Counted from the first letter of the stretch, positions 8,366 through 18,057 are shown. The stretch is DNA of 64,000 nt from Haladaptatus sp. DYF46 (GCF_021083305.1 NZ_JAJFAY010000006.1:186001-250000), one strand, 5' to 3'. Notes: a model not told the origin generated them from the sequence alone. Program-made: numbers and translations.

Positions 8366-9805
8366 TCAGCGACTCACGAGCTCGTAGGGGTCGGCCCCGT
8401 CGGGAAGCGGACTCTCGTACTCGTGGTCCGTCGACCGTTCTTCGAACTCCGCACGCGCCTGCCGTCGGAGTTCTTCGTCTTCGAGCAGGTCGGCGAGCGT
8501 CGCCGCGATGGTCTTCGACGCGAACTCCATTCCTGCCGTCCCCAAACTCTTCCCGGACGCCACGGCCTGCCACGAGTGGGCGGGAGTTCCGACGGGCCAC
8601 GTCGCGGCCCTGAACCGGCCGAGCGGGACGTTCCACGAGACGTCGCCGGAATCCGTCGAGTAGGACCCCGTTTGCCCCTCGTCCGTCGCATCGATGGGTT
8701 TGGAGAACATCGCCTCCTCGCGCGCCGCCTCTCGCTCCGATTCGGGGAGTTCTCGGAGGGCTCCCTCCGCGTCGCCGAGCGTTTCGCGGAGTTCGGCTGC
8801 GAACGCTTCCTGCTCGTCGTCGAGCGGGAAATCTGCCGCTTTCATGTTTTCCAGAATCGCGTCGGCGAGGGTGTGATTCGGCAGGACGCCGTACATCCCG
8901 GACGTCTTCGTCGCGTCGAGGTCCGTTCGCGTCATCGCCGCGGCCGCCTCGGCGATATCGCGGACCCAGTCGGAAATCCGTTCCACCTCCTCGCGCTCGG
9001 GGGCACGAACGAGGTACTCCACGCTCGCCTCGCCGGGAACGACGTTCGCCGCGGAGCCGCCATTCTGGATGACGTAGTGGATGCGCGCGGCGTCGGAGAC
9101 GTGTTCGCGCATGAACTCCACGCCCATGTTCAGGAGCTGTACCGCATCGAGTGCCGACCGGCCCGATTCGGGGGCGGCGGCGGCGTGCGAGGTCTCCCCG
9201 TGGAACGTGAAATCGAACGCATCGACGGCGAGACACGACCCCTTTCCGGGCGCGTTGTACCAGCCGGGATGCCACGAGACGACCGCACCCACGTCGTCGA
9301 AGGCCCCGTCGCGGACCATGTACACTTTCCCGCCACCGGCCTCCTCCGCCGGCGTGCCGAAGAAGACGACCGACCCGGACAACTCGCCGCGTTCGATGGC
9401 GCGCTTGACGGCGAGTGCACCACCGAGACTGCCGACGCCGAAGAGGTTATGTCCGCAACCGTGCCCCGGCGCACCGGCTTCGATCGGCTCGCGCTCGGCC
9501 GTCGCCGCTTGGCTCATCCCCGGCAGGGCGTCGAATTCGCCCATCGTTCCGACGACGGGCTCTTCCTCCCCGTATCGAGCGACGAACGCCGTCTCGATGC
9601 CGCCGACGCCGGTCGTCACCTCGAACCCTTCCTCCCGAAGAACCGACCGGAGCCGCTCGCTCGATTCGGACTCCCGGAGCGCGACTTCCGGATTCTCCCA
9701 GATGTCGCGGGCGATAGTCCGCAATCGCTCACGCTCGGTTTCGATGGTGTCGAACAACGCCTTCTTCACCGTCTCCTTTTCGGACTCCCGTTCCCGTACA
9801 GTCAT
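8366..9805 (-). CDS. M20-family amidohydrolase, AbgB type
   Basis: A 479-residue zinc amidohydrolase resembling AbgB (the p-aminobenzoyl-glutamate hydrolase B subunit) and related N-acyl amino acid hydrolases. Visible M20 features: GEFDALPG with the metal aspartate, the HGCGHN ligand motif, FGTPAEEAGGGK with the acid pair, HPGW, and a dimerisation insert (TFHGETSHAAAAPESGRSAL). C-terminal APVGTPAHSWQ-type ligand region (WPVGTPAHSW). No signal peptide, so cytosolic. An MFS gene lies 80 bases upstream on the same strand and may form a transport-and-cleave unit with it. A second, clearly related copy is at 34512-35930. The actual acyl-amino-acid substrate is unknown. Confidence 0.85.
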   Translation of the reverse strand: MTVRERESEKETVKKALFDTIETERERLRTIARDIWENPEVALRESESSERLRSVLREEGFEVTTGVGGIETAFVARYGEEEPVVGTMGEFDALPGMSQAATAEREPIEAGAPGHGCGHNLFGVGSLGGALAVKRAIERGELSGSVVFFGTPAEEAGGGKVYMVRDGAFDDVGAVVSWHPGWYNAPGKGSCLAVDAFDFTFHGETSHAAAAPESGRSALDAVQLLNMGVEFMREHVSDAARIHYVIQNGGSAANVVPGEASVEYLVRAPEREEVERISDWVRDIAEAAAAMTRTDLDATKTSGMYGVLPNHTLADAILENMKAADFPLDDEQEAFAAELRETLGDAEGALRELPESEREAAREEAMFSKPIDATDEGQTGSYSTDSGDVSWNVPLGRFRAATWPVGTPAHSWQAVASGKSLGTAGMEFASKTIAATLADLLEDEELRRQARAEFEERSTDHEYESPLPDGADPYELVSR

Positions 9806-9885
9806 GTGCTAGCTGTTTACGCACGGTAGCAAAAGGGTTCGTTCACCGGCAGTCGGCGGTCGGAATCGAGGTGAATCTCGGTCGA

Positions 9886-11085
9886 TCACGCGCCCGTGCG
9901 GTCGACCGTTCCGATTCGTACCCACGCGACGGCGGTCACGACCAGTAACCCGACGAGCGGAACGACCAGGAGTCGCATCGCCCGGACGACGCCCATCCCG
10001 TCGATGACGAACCCCATCGCCGCGGGAACGCCCGCGATACCGCAGGAGGAGACGACGAGGGCGATGGCGTTGACCGGTGCGCTGTGTTCGGGCGTGCTCT
10101 CCGTGGCGTACGCCAGCAACGTCGGATACAGTCCCGAGAGCGAAAGTCCGATACCGAAGATTCCGGCCAGTACCGCGACCCCCGACGCAAACACGAACGT
10201 ATAGACGGCCGACAGCAGACAGATGCTTCCGAGACCGAAGCTCAGCGGGACGTAGCCGAATCGCTCCGCGAGCGACCCGGCGACGAACCGTCCGGGAATG
10301 TAGGCGACCAGCAACACGCTCAGCGAGAGGGTTACCAACGATCCGGGAAGTCGACCTTGGGTGTACGTCGTGAGCCACGTGAACAGCCCGCCCTCGACGC
10401 CGGTCGAGAACAGGATACAGACCGCCATCACCAACACCGCGGGCTTGCGACCGATTCGGCGCAACCCCATCAACGTCAGCGGGTCGTCGCCACCGCCGAC
10501 GGACGGCTTCGGGAGATACCACATGAGCGCGACGACCGGGAGAAACGACGCGCCGAGCGCGTAGTACGCGAACCGCCAGTTCCCGGCCCAGAGCGCGGCG
10601 GTTACGGCGAGCGGGCCGAGCGTCGCGCCGACGGCCCACATCATATCGTAGTAGCCGAACAGTCGACCACGTCTGTGGGGGTACAGGTGGCTCAACAGCG
10701 GTCTATCGCTTCCCCGTCCGATGCCCCTGAACGACCCCCGGAGGACCAAGGCGACGAGAAAGAGCCCGAACGACGGGACTAGCCCCATCAGGAGGACGCC
10801 GACGCCGGCACCGGCGATTCCGAGCAACAGGAGTATCCGGGTGTCGTACCGCCCGGCGACGGCACCGACGGCCGCGACGAAAATCAGGAATCCGACCGTC
10901 CCCGCGGGCGGGACCAGCCCCAACTGCCACTGGGAGGTGCCGAAGTCGTCCCGAATGACGGGGATGATGGCACCCCGCATCTGCAACGCGGCCCCTTCGA
11001 GCGCGATGAACCCGAAAATCGCCAGCGTCCACCAGCGACGGGTGTCGAAATCCGCGACGGCTTCGTCGTCGGCGACCGTTTCCAT
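9886..11085 (-). CDS. MFS transporter
   Basis: A 399-residue major facilitator protein with about 12 predicted membrane helices (such as LGLVPPAGTVGFLIFVAAVG and LLLLGIAGAGVGVLLMGLVP) and the loop-2-like basic motif AGRYDTR. The charged central loop KPSVGGGDDP separates the two halves. It reads toward and lies 80 bases before the AbgB-type hydrolase, suggesting the imported solute could be its substrate (an N-acyl or aminobenzoyl amino acid), which is inference only. A TATA-like ACAATATATTT is about 30 bases upstream of the ATG on this strand. Confidence 0.85.
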   Translation of the reverse strand: METVADDEAVADFDTRRWWTLAIFGFIALEGAALQMRGAIIPVIRDDFGTSQWQLGLVPPAGTVGFLIFVAAVGAVAGRYDTRILLLLGIAGAGVGVLLMGLVPSFGLFLVALVLRGSFRGIGRGSDRPLLSHLYPHRRGRLFGYYDMMWAVGATLGPLAVTAALWAGNWRFAYYALGASFLPVVALMWYLPKPSVGGGDDPLTLMGLRRIGRKPAVLVMAVCILFSTGVEGGLFTWLTTYTQGRLPGSLVTLSLSVLLVAYIPGRFVAGSLAERFGYVPLSFGLGSICLLSAVYTFVFASGVAVLAGIFGIGLSLSGLYPTLLAYATESTPEHSAPVNAIALVVSSCGIAGVPAAMGFVIDGMGVVRAMRLLVVPLVGLLVVTAVAWVRIGTVDRTGA

Positions 11086-11183
11086 ACGCTGGGGTGGACG
11101 CAGCGTCGGAAATATATTGTGTAGCGTCCGCCGTAATTATCACGTATTTTATCCGCAAATCGACCGTAGCAGGAGGGGGGCGT

Positions 11184-12152
11184 TCAATCCTCGTACACCT
11201 CCAACAGCTCGGTATATCGTTTTCTGATGGTCACGGGGGCGACGCGGGCGACGGTCCCGACTCGCTCCTGTGTCACCGATTCGTTGCAGAGCGTTGCGGC
11301 CGCGTACACCGCCGCCGCCGCGAGCGCGACGGGACTCTTCCCGCTGTGTACGTTGTGACGCTTCGCGGCATCGAGAAGGGCGCGAGCTCGCCGTTCCGAT
11401 TCGTCGCTCAAATCGAGTTCGGAGGTGAATCGGGGGACGAACTGCGCCGGGTCGGTGGGCGCGATTCCGATGGCCAACTCGCTCGTGATGTAGCGATACG
11501 CCCGTTGAATGCGTCGCCGTTCGACTCGGCTGACGACCGCGAAATCGTCGAGACTGAGCGGCACGTCCCCCTGTCGAGCCGCGGCATAGAGGCTCGCGGT
11601 CGCCATCCCTTCGATGGAGCGTCCGGGAAGCAGGTCGTCTTCGAGCGCCCGTCGATAAATGACGCTGGCAGTTTCGGCGTCCGATTTGGAGATGTCGAGG
11701 GCCGCTGTCATCCGGGAAATCTCCCCCAGAGCGTGTTTGAGATTCCGCTCACGGTTCGATTTCGAGCGATATCGCTCGTCCCACGTACGGAGTCGCTGCA
11801 TCTTCCGCCGCTTTCGATTCGCGAGGGCGTTCCCGTGTGCATCCACGTCCCGTCGGCCGATCGTCGCGCTCAATCCCTTGTCGTGGAGTTGGTACGTCAT
11901 GGGCGCGCCGACCCGACTGCGTTGCTGGTTCTCCTCGGTGGAGAACGAACGCCACTCGGGGCCGCGGTCGATACGGCTCTCGGAGACGACGAGTCCGCAG
12001 TCATCACAGACTATCTCGGCCGCATCGCCCGAGATCGAAATCCGTGCTTCACACTCCGGACACGCGCGAGTGCCGGTGTCGACGCTCCGCTCTTCGCGGT
12101 TCTCGTGATCCGTTTCGGTTTGTCGGTCCGTGGATCGTGTTCGCTGTTCCAT
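11184..12152 (-). CDS. tfb: Transcription initiation factor IIB (TFB paralogue)
   Basis: A 322-residue archaeal TFB, which joins TBP at the promoter and recruits RNA polymerase. N-terminal zinc ribbon CPEC...CDDCG (residues about 32-53), B-reader region GPEWRSFS, then a linker and two cyclin-like repeats (starting near HALGEISRMTAALDI and LDAAKRHNVHSGKSPVALAA). The C-terminal helix (VTIRKRYTELLEVYED) is complete. Haloarchaea carry several TFB copies with different promoter preferences; this one is not obviously in an operon. The ribbon keeps all four cysteines. Confidence 0.95.
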   Translation of the reverse strand: MEQRTRSTDRQTETDHENREERSVDTGTRACPECEARISISGDAAEIVCDDCGLVVSESRIDRGPEWRSFSTEENQQRSRVGAPMTYQLHDKGLSATIGRRDVDAHGNALANRKRRKMQRLRTWDERYRSKSNRERNLKHALGEISRMTAALDISKSDAETASVIYRRALEDDLLPGRSIEGMATASLYAAARQGDVPLSLDDFAVVSRVERRRIQRAYRYITSELAIGIAPTDPAQFVPRFTSELDLSDESERRARALLDAAKRHNVHSGKSPVALAAAAVYAAATLCNESVTQERVGTVARVAPVTIRKRYTELLEVYED

Positions 12153-12347
12153 TGTACGACTCCGTCCGCGTCCTCGGTCCCGCTATGACTGTGTGTGGCA
12201 TACACGATAGTCGAATCGATGATTTTCAAAAAGTAAGAATGGCGTCGAGAGACCGTCGAAACGACCGCCCACGCACGGCTCGGGGGCGTATTTCGAACGC
12301 CCGGCTAACGCGACAGTGGGCACGGTTCCCAAATAACCGACGGCCGG

Positions 12348-12806
12348 TTACTCGTAGTACGGTTTCCGTTCGACGACCTCGGCGAAGGCGACGTTCGCCG
12401 CGACGTTGGTGATTTCGACGGTGACGCGGTCGCGTTTTTCCGTGTCGGGAACGATGAGCACGTAGCCGCGGTCGATGCGGGCGATTCCGTCGCCTTGGTC
12501 GCCGATACCTTCTATCTCTACCGTGTGGCGATCCCCCTCCTCGACCGGCGGTTCCTGTTGTGGTTGCCGTGTCTGTTCCGGTTGTTGTGTTTGTCGTGGC
12601 TGTTTTTCCTGCGGGGGCGAAGCCGTCGATTCCTCCGTCTCCGCGTCGGGACGGTCGACCGGTCCGAGTACGGCGATCCGATACGCCTCACCGCGTTCGA
12701 CGTCACCCTTCGTAATCTCCCGTTCGGGGATGGTAATCGTGTACGAATCGCCGTCTTCGTTCACCGTCGCACTAAATACGCTAAGTAATTCGTCGGGAAT
12801 ATCCAT
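12348..12806 (-). CDS. TRAM-domain protein with P/Q-rich linker
   Basis: A 152-residue protein with three parts. Residues 1-50 are an unnamed beta-rich N-terminal domain (SYTITIPEREITKGDVERGE). Residues 52-90 are a low-complexity proline/glutamine linker (QPRQTQQPEQTRQPQQ). The C-terminus is a TRAM domain (EIEGIGDQGDGIARIDRGYVL, VTVEITNVAANVAFAEVVE). TRAM domains bind RNA; in haloarchaea and methanogens free-standing TRAM proteins act as small RNA-binding or RNA-chaperone proteins. The Q-rich linker is unusual for a haloarchaeal protein and may be flexible. ATG at 12806. Confidence 0.88.
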   Translation of the reverse strand: MDIPDELLSVFSATVNEDGDSYTITIPEREITKGDVERGEAYRIAVLGPVDRPDAETEESTASPPQEKQPRQTQQPEQTRQPQQEPPVEEGDRHTVEIEGIGDQGDGIARIDRGYVLIVPDTEKRDRVTVEITNVAANVAFAEVVERKPYYE

Positions 12807-12973
12807 AGAAACTCTCTTTCAGTATACCGTTATACGAACAGAACCTTGACTCCACCGATATCGGAAGCTGTTCCGCCTCGTTTCGGTCGAAACCTGACAG
12901 GGGTGTGGGTAGTTGTGGCAAAATGTGGCGTGGTCACTTCCTTCATACCATGGGACTACGTCAGCACGTAGCA

Positions 12974-13195
12974 ATGAGCACGGTATCACAGCGAGAAAAA
13001 TCGGCCGAACTCGTACACGTCTCTACCCGTGTACTGATGACTTCACGAACTGCCCTTTGTGCCAACTGCGGGATAGAAGTGAAACTCGATCAGCGCCACA
13101 AGTACGTCTCCGCTTCCCGTCCACAGGCAGACGACGATGACCGCTTCGAAGAATCGGTGCTGTGCGGTGCCGACTGTGTGGCCGATTTCGTCTAG
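12974..13195 (+). CDS. Small zinc-finger protein, haloarchaeal
   Basis: A 73-residue protein with a CANC pair (about residues 30-33) and a second CGADC pair near the C-terminus (VLCGADCVADF), spaced as in small haloarchaeal zinc-finger proteins of the DUF7576 kind. The ATG at 12974 is preferred over an upstream GTG/ATG frame whose first residues are not protein-like; a still shorter start (MTSRTALCANCG) is possible. It may bind zinc and then a protein or nucleic acid partner. Role unknown. Confidence 0.6.
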   Translation: MSTVSQREKSAELVHVSTRVLMTSRTALCANCGIEVKLDQRHKYVSASRPQADDDDRFEESVLCGADCVADFV

Positions 13196-13312
13196 CAGTA
13201 TCGCCGCTTCTACCTACCACTGGTAGCCGCTCACACGAATACGTTCCACCGTCCGATACCACGGTATCGACACGAGAATCCTTATTGTATTGGATGACGA
13301 AGCACCGAAGTC

Positions 13313-13462
13313 ATGTCACTCCCTGCTGTAGTGCGGCAGTGGTTAGCTGACGAGAACGGCCTTATTTACGAATGTCGGAACTGTGGAACGACGCTGGACC
13401 CTTCGGACCAAATCTGTCCCGTCTGTGGATCGTCCCAGATCGTCGAATTCGACGTCTCGTGA
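13313..13462 (+). CDS. 49-residue double-CxxC zinc ribbon protein
   Basis: An ORF too short for common cutoffs, ATG 13313 to TGA 13460-13462. The protein has CRNCGTTLDP and CPVCGSSQIVEFDVS, two CxxCG knuckles spaced as in a rubredoxin-like zinc ribbon, preceded by a short helix (LPAVVRQWLADENGLIYE). Such stand-alone zinc ribbons are common in haloarchaea and have no firm function. The regular knuckles make a chance ORF unlikely. Its upstream neighbour is another small zinc protein. Confidence 0.75.
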   Translation: MSLPAVVRQWLADENGLIYECRNCGTTLDPSDQICPVCGSSQIVEFDVS

Positions 13463-13799
13463 TCCTTCGATTCGGTATCTCGACCGGTTTCGAACGGACA
13501 TTCACCCCGCGAAACGTCCGATAACACGTCCACCTTCACTCACGGCGATTCCGGCGGTGGACGGGAGGCGACCTCGGTAGGAGACCGATCGAAGCAGTTA
13601 CTTCGTTTCACTCCCGGTTCACATCCTGTCAGCCTGATCGTTCTTCGAGTCGTTTTCGTCGCCTGTCTCCGGTCCGTTACGCCGACTCACTTCATTCGAT
13701 CTGTAACCCGTGGTGGCAACGCGTGGCTAACATGTTGGAAGTAATTTTTCTCCTCAATTATTATGCCGCTCGGTCCCGAGTCGATATTTGCAGGCGCTC
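13463..13799. other. Intergenic region upstream of the GH97 gene
   Basis: About 340 bases without a gene. The only structured element I see is near the GH97 promoter: an AT-rich TATA-like stretch (AATTATTATG, about 13756-13765) followed by the inverted repeat at 13769-13780. The rest has no recognised feature. Confidence 0.45.
13769..13780. promoter_or_regulatory. Candidate operator (CTCGG-TC-CCGAG) before the GH97 gene
   Basis: CTCGG and CCGAG form a 5+5 dyad with a 2-base centre. It lies just after a TATA-like box and 20 bases before the ATG at 13800, where a bound regulator would block transcription. Short arms make chance possible. Confidence 0.3.
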
Positions 13800-16700
13800 A
13801 TGACACAAGATCATACTCCGGAGAACACGGATGAAGTTGGGAATGTGGATAGTACAGGGACGGTTACGGGAAGAAATCAAGGGTCGGCGGCGGGAGATTG
13901 CTCGCCGACTCGACGGCGGTTCGTCGGCGGGTTGGCGTCGCTCGTCGCGGCGTCGACGTTTTCGCTCACCGTCGCGGACGAAACGGCTGCGCAGGTAATT
14001 GACGGCGACGATGAGCCGACACAACGGCTCAGGTCGCCGGATCGTTCCGTCGAAGTGACGGTGAACGTCGCGGACGGCGTGCCGAGGTACAGCGTCGCCT
14101 ACGACGGAACGACCGTCGTGGACGACGCGGGGTTGGGCTTCGAGTTCCGGAACCAACCCGACCTCGTCGAGGGACTCACCGTCACCGGTAGCGAACGGTC
14201 CACGACGGACGAGACGTGGACGCCGGTATGGGACCAGTACGACGAAATCCGGGAACACTACGAGGAGTTGCGCCTCGGTCTGGCCGAGTCCGGCGAGGAC
14301 GGACGTGCGCTGACGCTGGAAATCCGCGTCTTCGACGACGGCGTCGGGTTCCGATACGTCTTCCCGGAGGAGGGTGGCTTCGGCGACTTCGTCGTGAGCG
14401 CAGAGCGCACCGAGTTCGCCTTCGCGGACGATTACGCCGCGTGGTGGATTCCCAACGACTTCAACAGCTACGAGTACACGTACAACGAGACGCCGCTGAG
14501 CGACGTCGGAGCCGAGAGTTCCTTCGGCGGTGCGCACACGCCCATCACGATGCGGGCGGCCGACGACCTGTACGTGAGCGTCCACGAGGCGGATCTCGTC
14601 GACTACGCGGGGATGGCCGTCGAACCCACTTCGGAGGGGGGTACGACCTTCGAGACCGCATTGGCACCCCTTCCCGACGGGACGAAAGTGTCGGCTTCGG
14701 CCCCGCATCGGTCGCCGTGGCGGACGATTCAACTCGGCGAACGCCCCGGCGACCTCGTCGAGTCGAACCTGATCGTCAACCTCAACGAGGAGTACGACCC
14801 CGACGAGTTCCCGCAGGGCGTCGATTGGATAGAGCCACAGAAGTTCGTCGGCGTGTGGTGGTTGATGATAACCGGTCGCGCCCAGTGGGAGTATCAGGGC
14901 ATGCAGACCGGCAACCATGGCGCCCAGACCGGCCGGGTGAAACAGTACATGGACTTCGCGAGCGAACACGACATCTCCGGCGTCCTCGTCGAGGGGTGGA
15001 ACGAAGGCTGGTCGAGCTATCCCGACGGCGGCGGCGGGTCGTTCGACTTCACCGAACCGTACCCGGACTTCGACCTGCGGGAGGTGACGAGTTACGGGCC
15101 GAGCCTCGACCCGCCGACGCAGATGACGATGCACAACGAGACCGCGGGTGGGTTCGAGAACTACGAGTCCCAACTGGACGAGGCGTTCCCGCTGTACGAC
15201 GACCTCGGGATTCACACGGTCAAGAACGGGTACGTCAACGACGACGGCGACCTCGCCGGCGAGGGACACAACCACCACGATCAGGTGCTGGTAAACCACC
15301 ACCATCTCGTCGCTCGCACGGCCGCGGCCAACCGACAGATGTTGGAGATGCACGAGCCGATTCACCCCACGGGGCGTCGACGCACCTATCCCAACCTGAT
15401 GACTCGCGAGGGCGTGTACGGACAGGAGTACGACTCCTTCGGCGAAGTTCCGCCGTCCCACCACGTCACGTTCCCGTTCACGCGGATGCTCGGCGGTCCC
15501 GTCGAGTTCACGCCCGGAATCTTCGACATGGACTCCGGGTCGGGCGGCATCGAGACGACGCGGGCGAAACAGCTCGCGATGTACCCGACGTACTTCAGCG
15601 GCCTCCAGATGGTCGCCGACCTTCCGAGTTCCTACTTGGCGGACCAGCCGCCTACCATCTCCATCGGCGATGTCGCGCAGGCCGAATTCGGGGACGACGA
15701 CGGTTTCAGCGCGGCGTCGAGCTGGGCCAACGCCCAAGGCGAGCGGTATCTCGAAGTCGATCCCAACAGCGCCGCCCCCGGTTCGACGGTCACGTGGACG
15801 CTCGAAGACGTCGCGGCGGGCGAGTACGACGTGCACCTCCGGTACGCCAGCGACGCGGAGAACAACGCCGTGCCCGCCGACCAGCCGCGAACCGCCACCG
15901 TCACCGTCGACGGTTCGCCCGCCGCACAGGTCACGTTCCCGACGACGGACTACTGGGACGTCTGGGATTCCGTCTCGGCGACCGTGACGCTCGAAGACGA
16001 CGCCAAGACGGTCGGCGTCCTGCTCTCCGAGGACGACAGCGGCGGGTTCAACCTCGATTCAGTCGCGCTCACCGACACCGGCGAACCGATGCCGGAACCG
16101 GAAACCGCGCCGATTCGCGGTCCGACCATCGACGCCTTCCAGTTCATCGAAGACGTCCCCGCGGCGGGGTGGGACGACACCCGCGTCCTCGATTCCGCCA
16201 TCGGCGACCACATGGTCACAGCACGAAAGAAGGACGACGTCTGGTACGTCGGTGCGATGACCGACGAGGGGGGTCGCGCGCTCGACATCGACCTCGGATT
16301 CCTCAGCCCCCGGTCGGGGAGGGGGCGAAACCGTGGAAATGGAAGGAAGCACGGAAAAGGCGGACGGCGCGGAGAGGGAGGACGACACGGACGCGACGAC
16401 TGCCACCGGCCGATGGGACCGAACTACGTCGCCGAACTATACTCGGACGGCATCGACGCGAGTTTCGACGGGAACCTCGAACCGGTTCGCATCGACGAGG
16501 CCATCGTAACGCCGGACACGACGCTCGTGGCCTCGATGGTCGGAAGCGGCGGCACCGCCGTCCGGATTCGTCCCGCTCGCGGTCGGGAAATTCACGACTT
16601 GCCCACGTACGAACGACCCGAACAGGACGTCGAGGTTGCCGTCGACGACGAGACGTTCATCCGGGAGCCGTTCATCACGGCGACTGGGTCGAACGACGGC

Positions 16701-17588
16701 GACTACATCGGCGGTACCACGGTCGAAGTGGTCGTCGACGGCGAAGTTCGAACCGTTTCGAACGTCCGGTTCCCGCCCAATACCGCGAACGCGACCGACG
16801 AGTTCGCCTTCGCCCTCGACGAACCGGGAACTTACGAAGTAACGGTTCGGACGACGGACGGGGACACCCTGGCGACGGAAACCGTGGGGGTCACGCCGCC
16901 GGAAACCATCGCCGCCATCGACGACGCGACCGGCGACGACGACGGCCCCGGCGCGTACACCTATCCGACCGCCGACGCGTACCGCGACGGAGCGTTCGAC
17001 TTGTCGTCGGTTTCGGTCGCACGGACGCCCAGTCTCGCCCGGTTCACGTTCGAGGTCGAAACTCTCTACGACGTGTGGGATGGCCGATTCTCGCCGCACA
17101 TGTTCGTGCTGTGGGTTCACGACCCCGTCACGAGCGGGGGAACGACCGAGAGCCTCGACGACCTCGGGGCGAACGTCTCCTTCGAGCGGCCGTGGCACTA
17201 CCGCCTGCACATCACCGGGTGGGCGATGGGTGCCGTCAACGCGGGCGGTTCCGCGCTGACCGACGAGAACGGGAACGCCGTCTCCCCCAGTCCTAGCGTC
17301 GACTTCGATGCCGGGACGGTCACGCTGGACATCGCTCGGGACGCCTTCGGCGACACCGACCTCGAAAACCTGGAAATCGTCGCCGGCGTCGGCTCCGAGG
17401 AGTACGGCAAGTTCAGGCCCGTTCTCGCGGCGGCCGGCGGCCACCGGTTCGGCGGGGCAAAGGCCGATGCCGTCGACCGAGCGCCGCTGCTCATCGACGT
17501 GATCACACCCGAGGACGTTTCACAGGGGACGGCGCTCGATTACTCCGCGGACGCGCTGGCGACGGTGCCGTACGTGCCGCTCGAATAG
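13800..17588 (+). CDS. Tat-exported GH97 glycoside hydrolase, multidomain
   Basis: A very large (about 1262 residues) exported member of GH97 (alpha-glucosidase/alpha-galactosidase family, SusB type). Tat signal: RRR at about 38-40 then FVGGLASLVAAS. A GH97 N-terminal beta domain and TIM barrel follow (FVGVWWLMITGRAQWEYQGM). Glutamates in VEGWNEGW, HEPIHPTG and REGVYGQEY match the inverting SusB-type set. A CBM35/CBM6-like module (LEVDPNSAAPGSTVTWTLED to GGFNLDSVALTD) is nested between the barrel and the GH97 C-terminal beta domain (DAFQFIEDVPAAGWDDTRVL). That last domain holds a basic G/R/K/H insert of about 35 residues. The end (from AIDDATGDDDGPGAYTYP) resembles the glucodextranase C-terminal binding module. 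A secreted glucan or galactan degrader is likely; the linkage is not readable. Confidence 0.85.
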   Translation: MTQDHTPENTDEVGNVDSTGTVTGRNQGSAAGDCSPTRRRFVGGLASLVAASTFSLTVADETAAQVIDGDDEPTQRLRSPDRSVEVTVNVADGVPRYSVAYDGTTVVDDAGLGFEFRNQPDLVEGLTVTGSERSTTDETWTPVWDQYDEIREHYEELRLGLAESGEDGRALTLEIRVFDDGVGFRYVFPEEGGFGDFVVSAERTEFAFADDYAAWWIPNDFNSYEYTYNETPLSDVGAESSFGGAHTPITMRAADDLYVSVHEADLVDYAGMAVEPTSEGGTTFETALAPLPDGTKVSASAPHRSPWRTIQLGERPGDLVESNLIVNLNEEYDPDEFPQGVDWIEPQKFVGVWWLMITGRAQWEYQGMQTGNHGAQTGRVKQYMDFASEHDISGVLVEGWNEGWSSYPDGGGGSFDFTEPYPDFDLREVTSYGPSLDPPTQMTMHNETAGGFENYESQLDEAFPLYDDLGIHTVKNGYVNDDGDLAGEGHNHHDQVLVNHHHLVARTAAANRQMLEMHEPIHPTGRRRTYPNLMTREGVYGQEYDSFGEVPPSHHVTFPFTRMLGGPVEFTPGIFDMDSGSGGIETTRAKQLAMYPTYFSGLQMVADLPSSYLADQPPTISIGDVAQAEFGDDDGFSAASSWANAQGERYLEVDPNSAAPGSTVTWTLEDVAAGEYDVHLRYASDAENNAVPADQPRTATVTVDGSPAAQVTFPTTDYWDVWDSVSATVTLEDDAKTVGVLLSEDDSGGFNLDSVALTDTGEPMPEPETAPIRGPTIDAFQFIEDVPAAGWDDTRVLDSAIGDHMVTARKKDDVWYVGAMTDEGGRALDIDLGFLSPRSGRGRNRGNGRKHGKGGRRGEGGRHGRDDCHRPMGPNYVAELYSDGIDASFDGNLEPVRIDEAIVTPDTTLVASMVGSGGTAVRIRPARGREIHDLPTYERPEQDVEVAVDDETFIREPFITATGSNDGDYIGGTTVEVVVDGEVRTVSNVRFPPNTANATDEFAFALDEPGTYEVTVRTTDGDTLATETVGVTPPETIAAIDDATGDDDGPGAYTYPTADAYRDGAFDLSSVSVARTPSLARFTFEVETLYDVWDGRFSPHMFVLWVHDPVTSGGTTESLDDLGANVSFERPWHYRLHITGWAMGAVNAGGSALTDENGNAVSPSPSVDFDAGTVTLDIARDAFGDTDLENLEIVAGVGSEEYGKFRPVLAAAGGHRFGGAKADAVDRAPLLIDVITPEDVSQGTALDYSADALATVPYVPLE

Positions 17589-17637
17589 GGAAAATCGGCT
17601 CTCGTCGTCGTTCGATGCTCCGCTCTTCTTTTTCGCA

Positions 17638-18057
17638 TCACCCCCACGTCCACCGCGAATCGAGGACGAACCGATAGACGCCGCTGATCGCGATTGCGAC
17701 GGCGTTCGCTACGAGGTAGAGGATATCCCCCGAGTTCACGAGGACGTAGAGGATACCGAGTTGAATCGGAATCGCCGTTCCGCGCACGACGTTCGTTTTG
17801 AGCAATCCGGTGAGATAGTCACTCCTCGTGGCGTTTCGAGTCGCTCGGAACGTCCACGCGTTGTTGAGCGTATACTGGAACAGGATCGTGATTTCGATGG
17901 CGATCAACGCGCCGAGCAGGTAGTTGAGACCGGCTTTGTCGACGAACGTCCACAGCAGGACGAGTTGAACGCCCGCGGCGATGCCCCCGACGACGACGAA
18001 CCGCCGTAACTGCGGTAGCGTGCCGCGTCGGAGGTCACGAAGGAACTCCCGAACCAT
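17638..18057 (-). CDS. GtrA-family membrane protein
   Basis: A 139-residue protein with four predicted helices and the GtrA pattern (RRFVVVGGIAAGVQLVLLW, FQYTLNNAWTFRA, YRFVLDSRWTW). GtrA-like proteins are thought to help move lipid-linked sugars across the membrane during polysaccharide or O-antigen modification. It converges on the GH97 gene with 50 bases between them and has no adjacent glycosyltransferase. Complete and of normal length. Confidence 0.85.
   Translation of the reverse strand: MVREFLRDLRRGTLPQLRRFVVVGGIAAGVQLVLLWTFVDKAGLNYLLGALIAIEITILFQYTLNNAWTFRATRNATRSDYLTGLLKTNVVRGTAIPIQLGILYVLVNSGDILYLVANAVAIAISGVYRFVLDSRWTWG

Noticed and set aside
13761..17296. Long antisense or overlapping frames (691 and 1026 residues) across the GH97 gene
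   Set aside because: Arginine/proline-rich shadows caused by high GC; no domain; the plus-strand GH97 frame explains the codon pattern.
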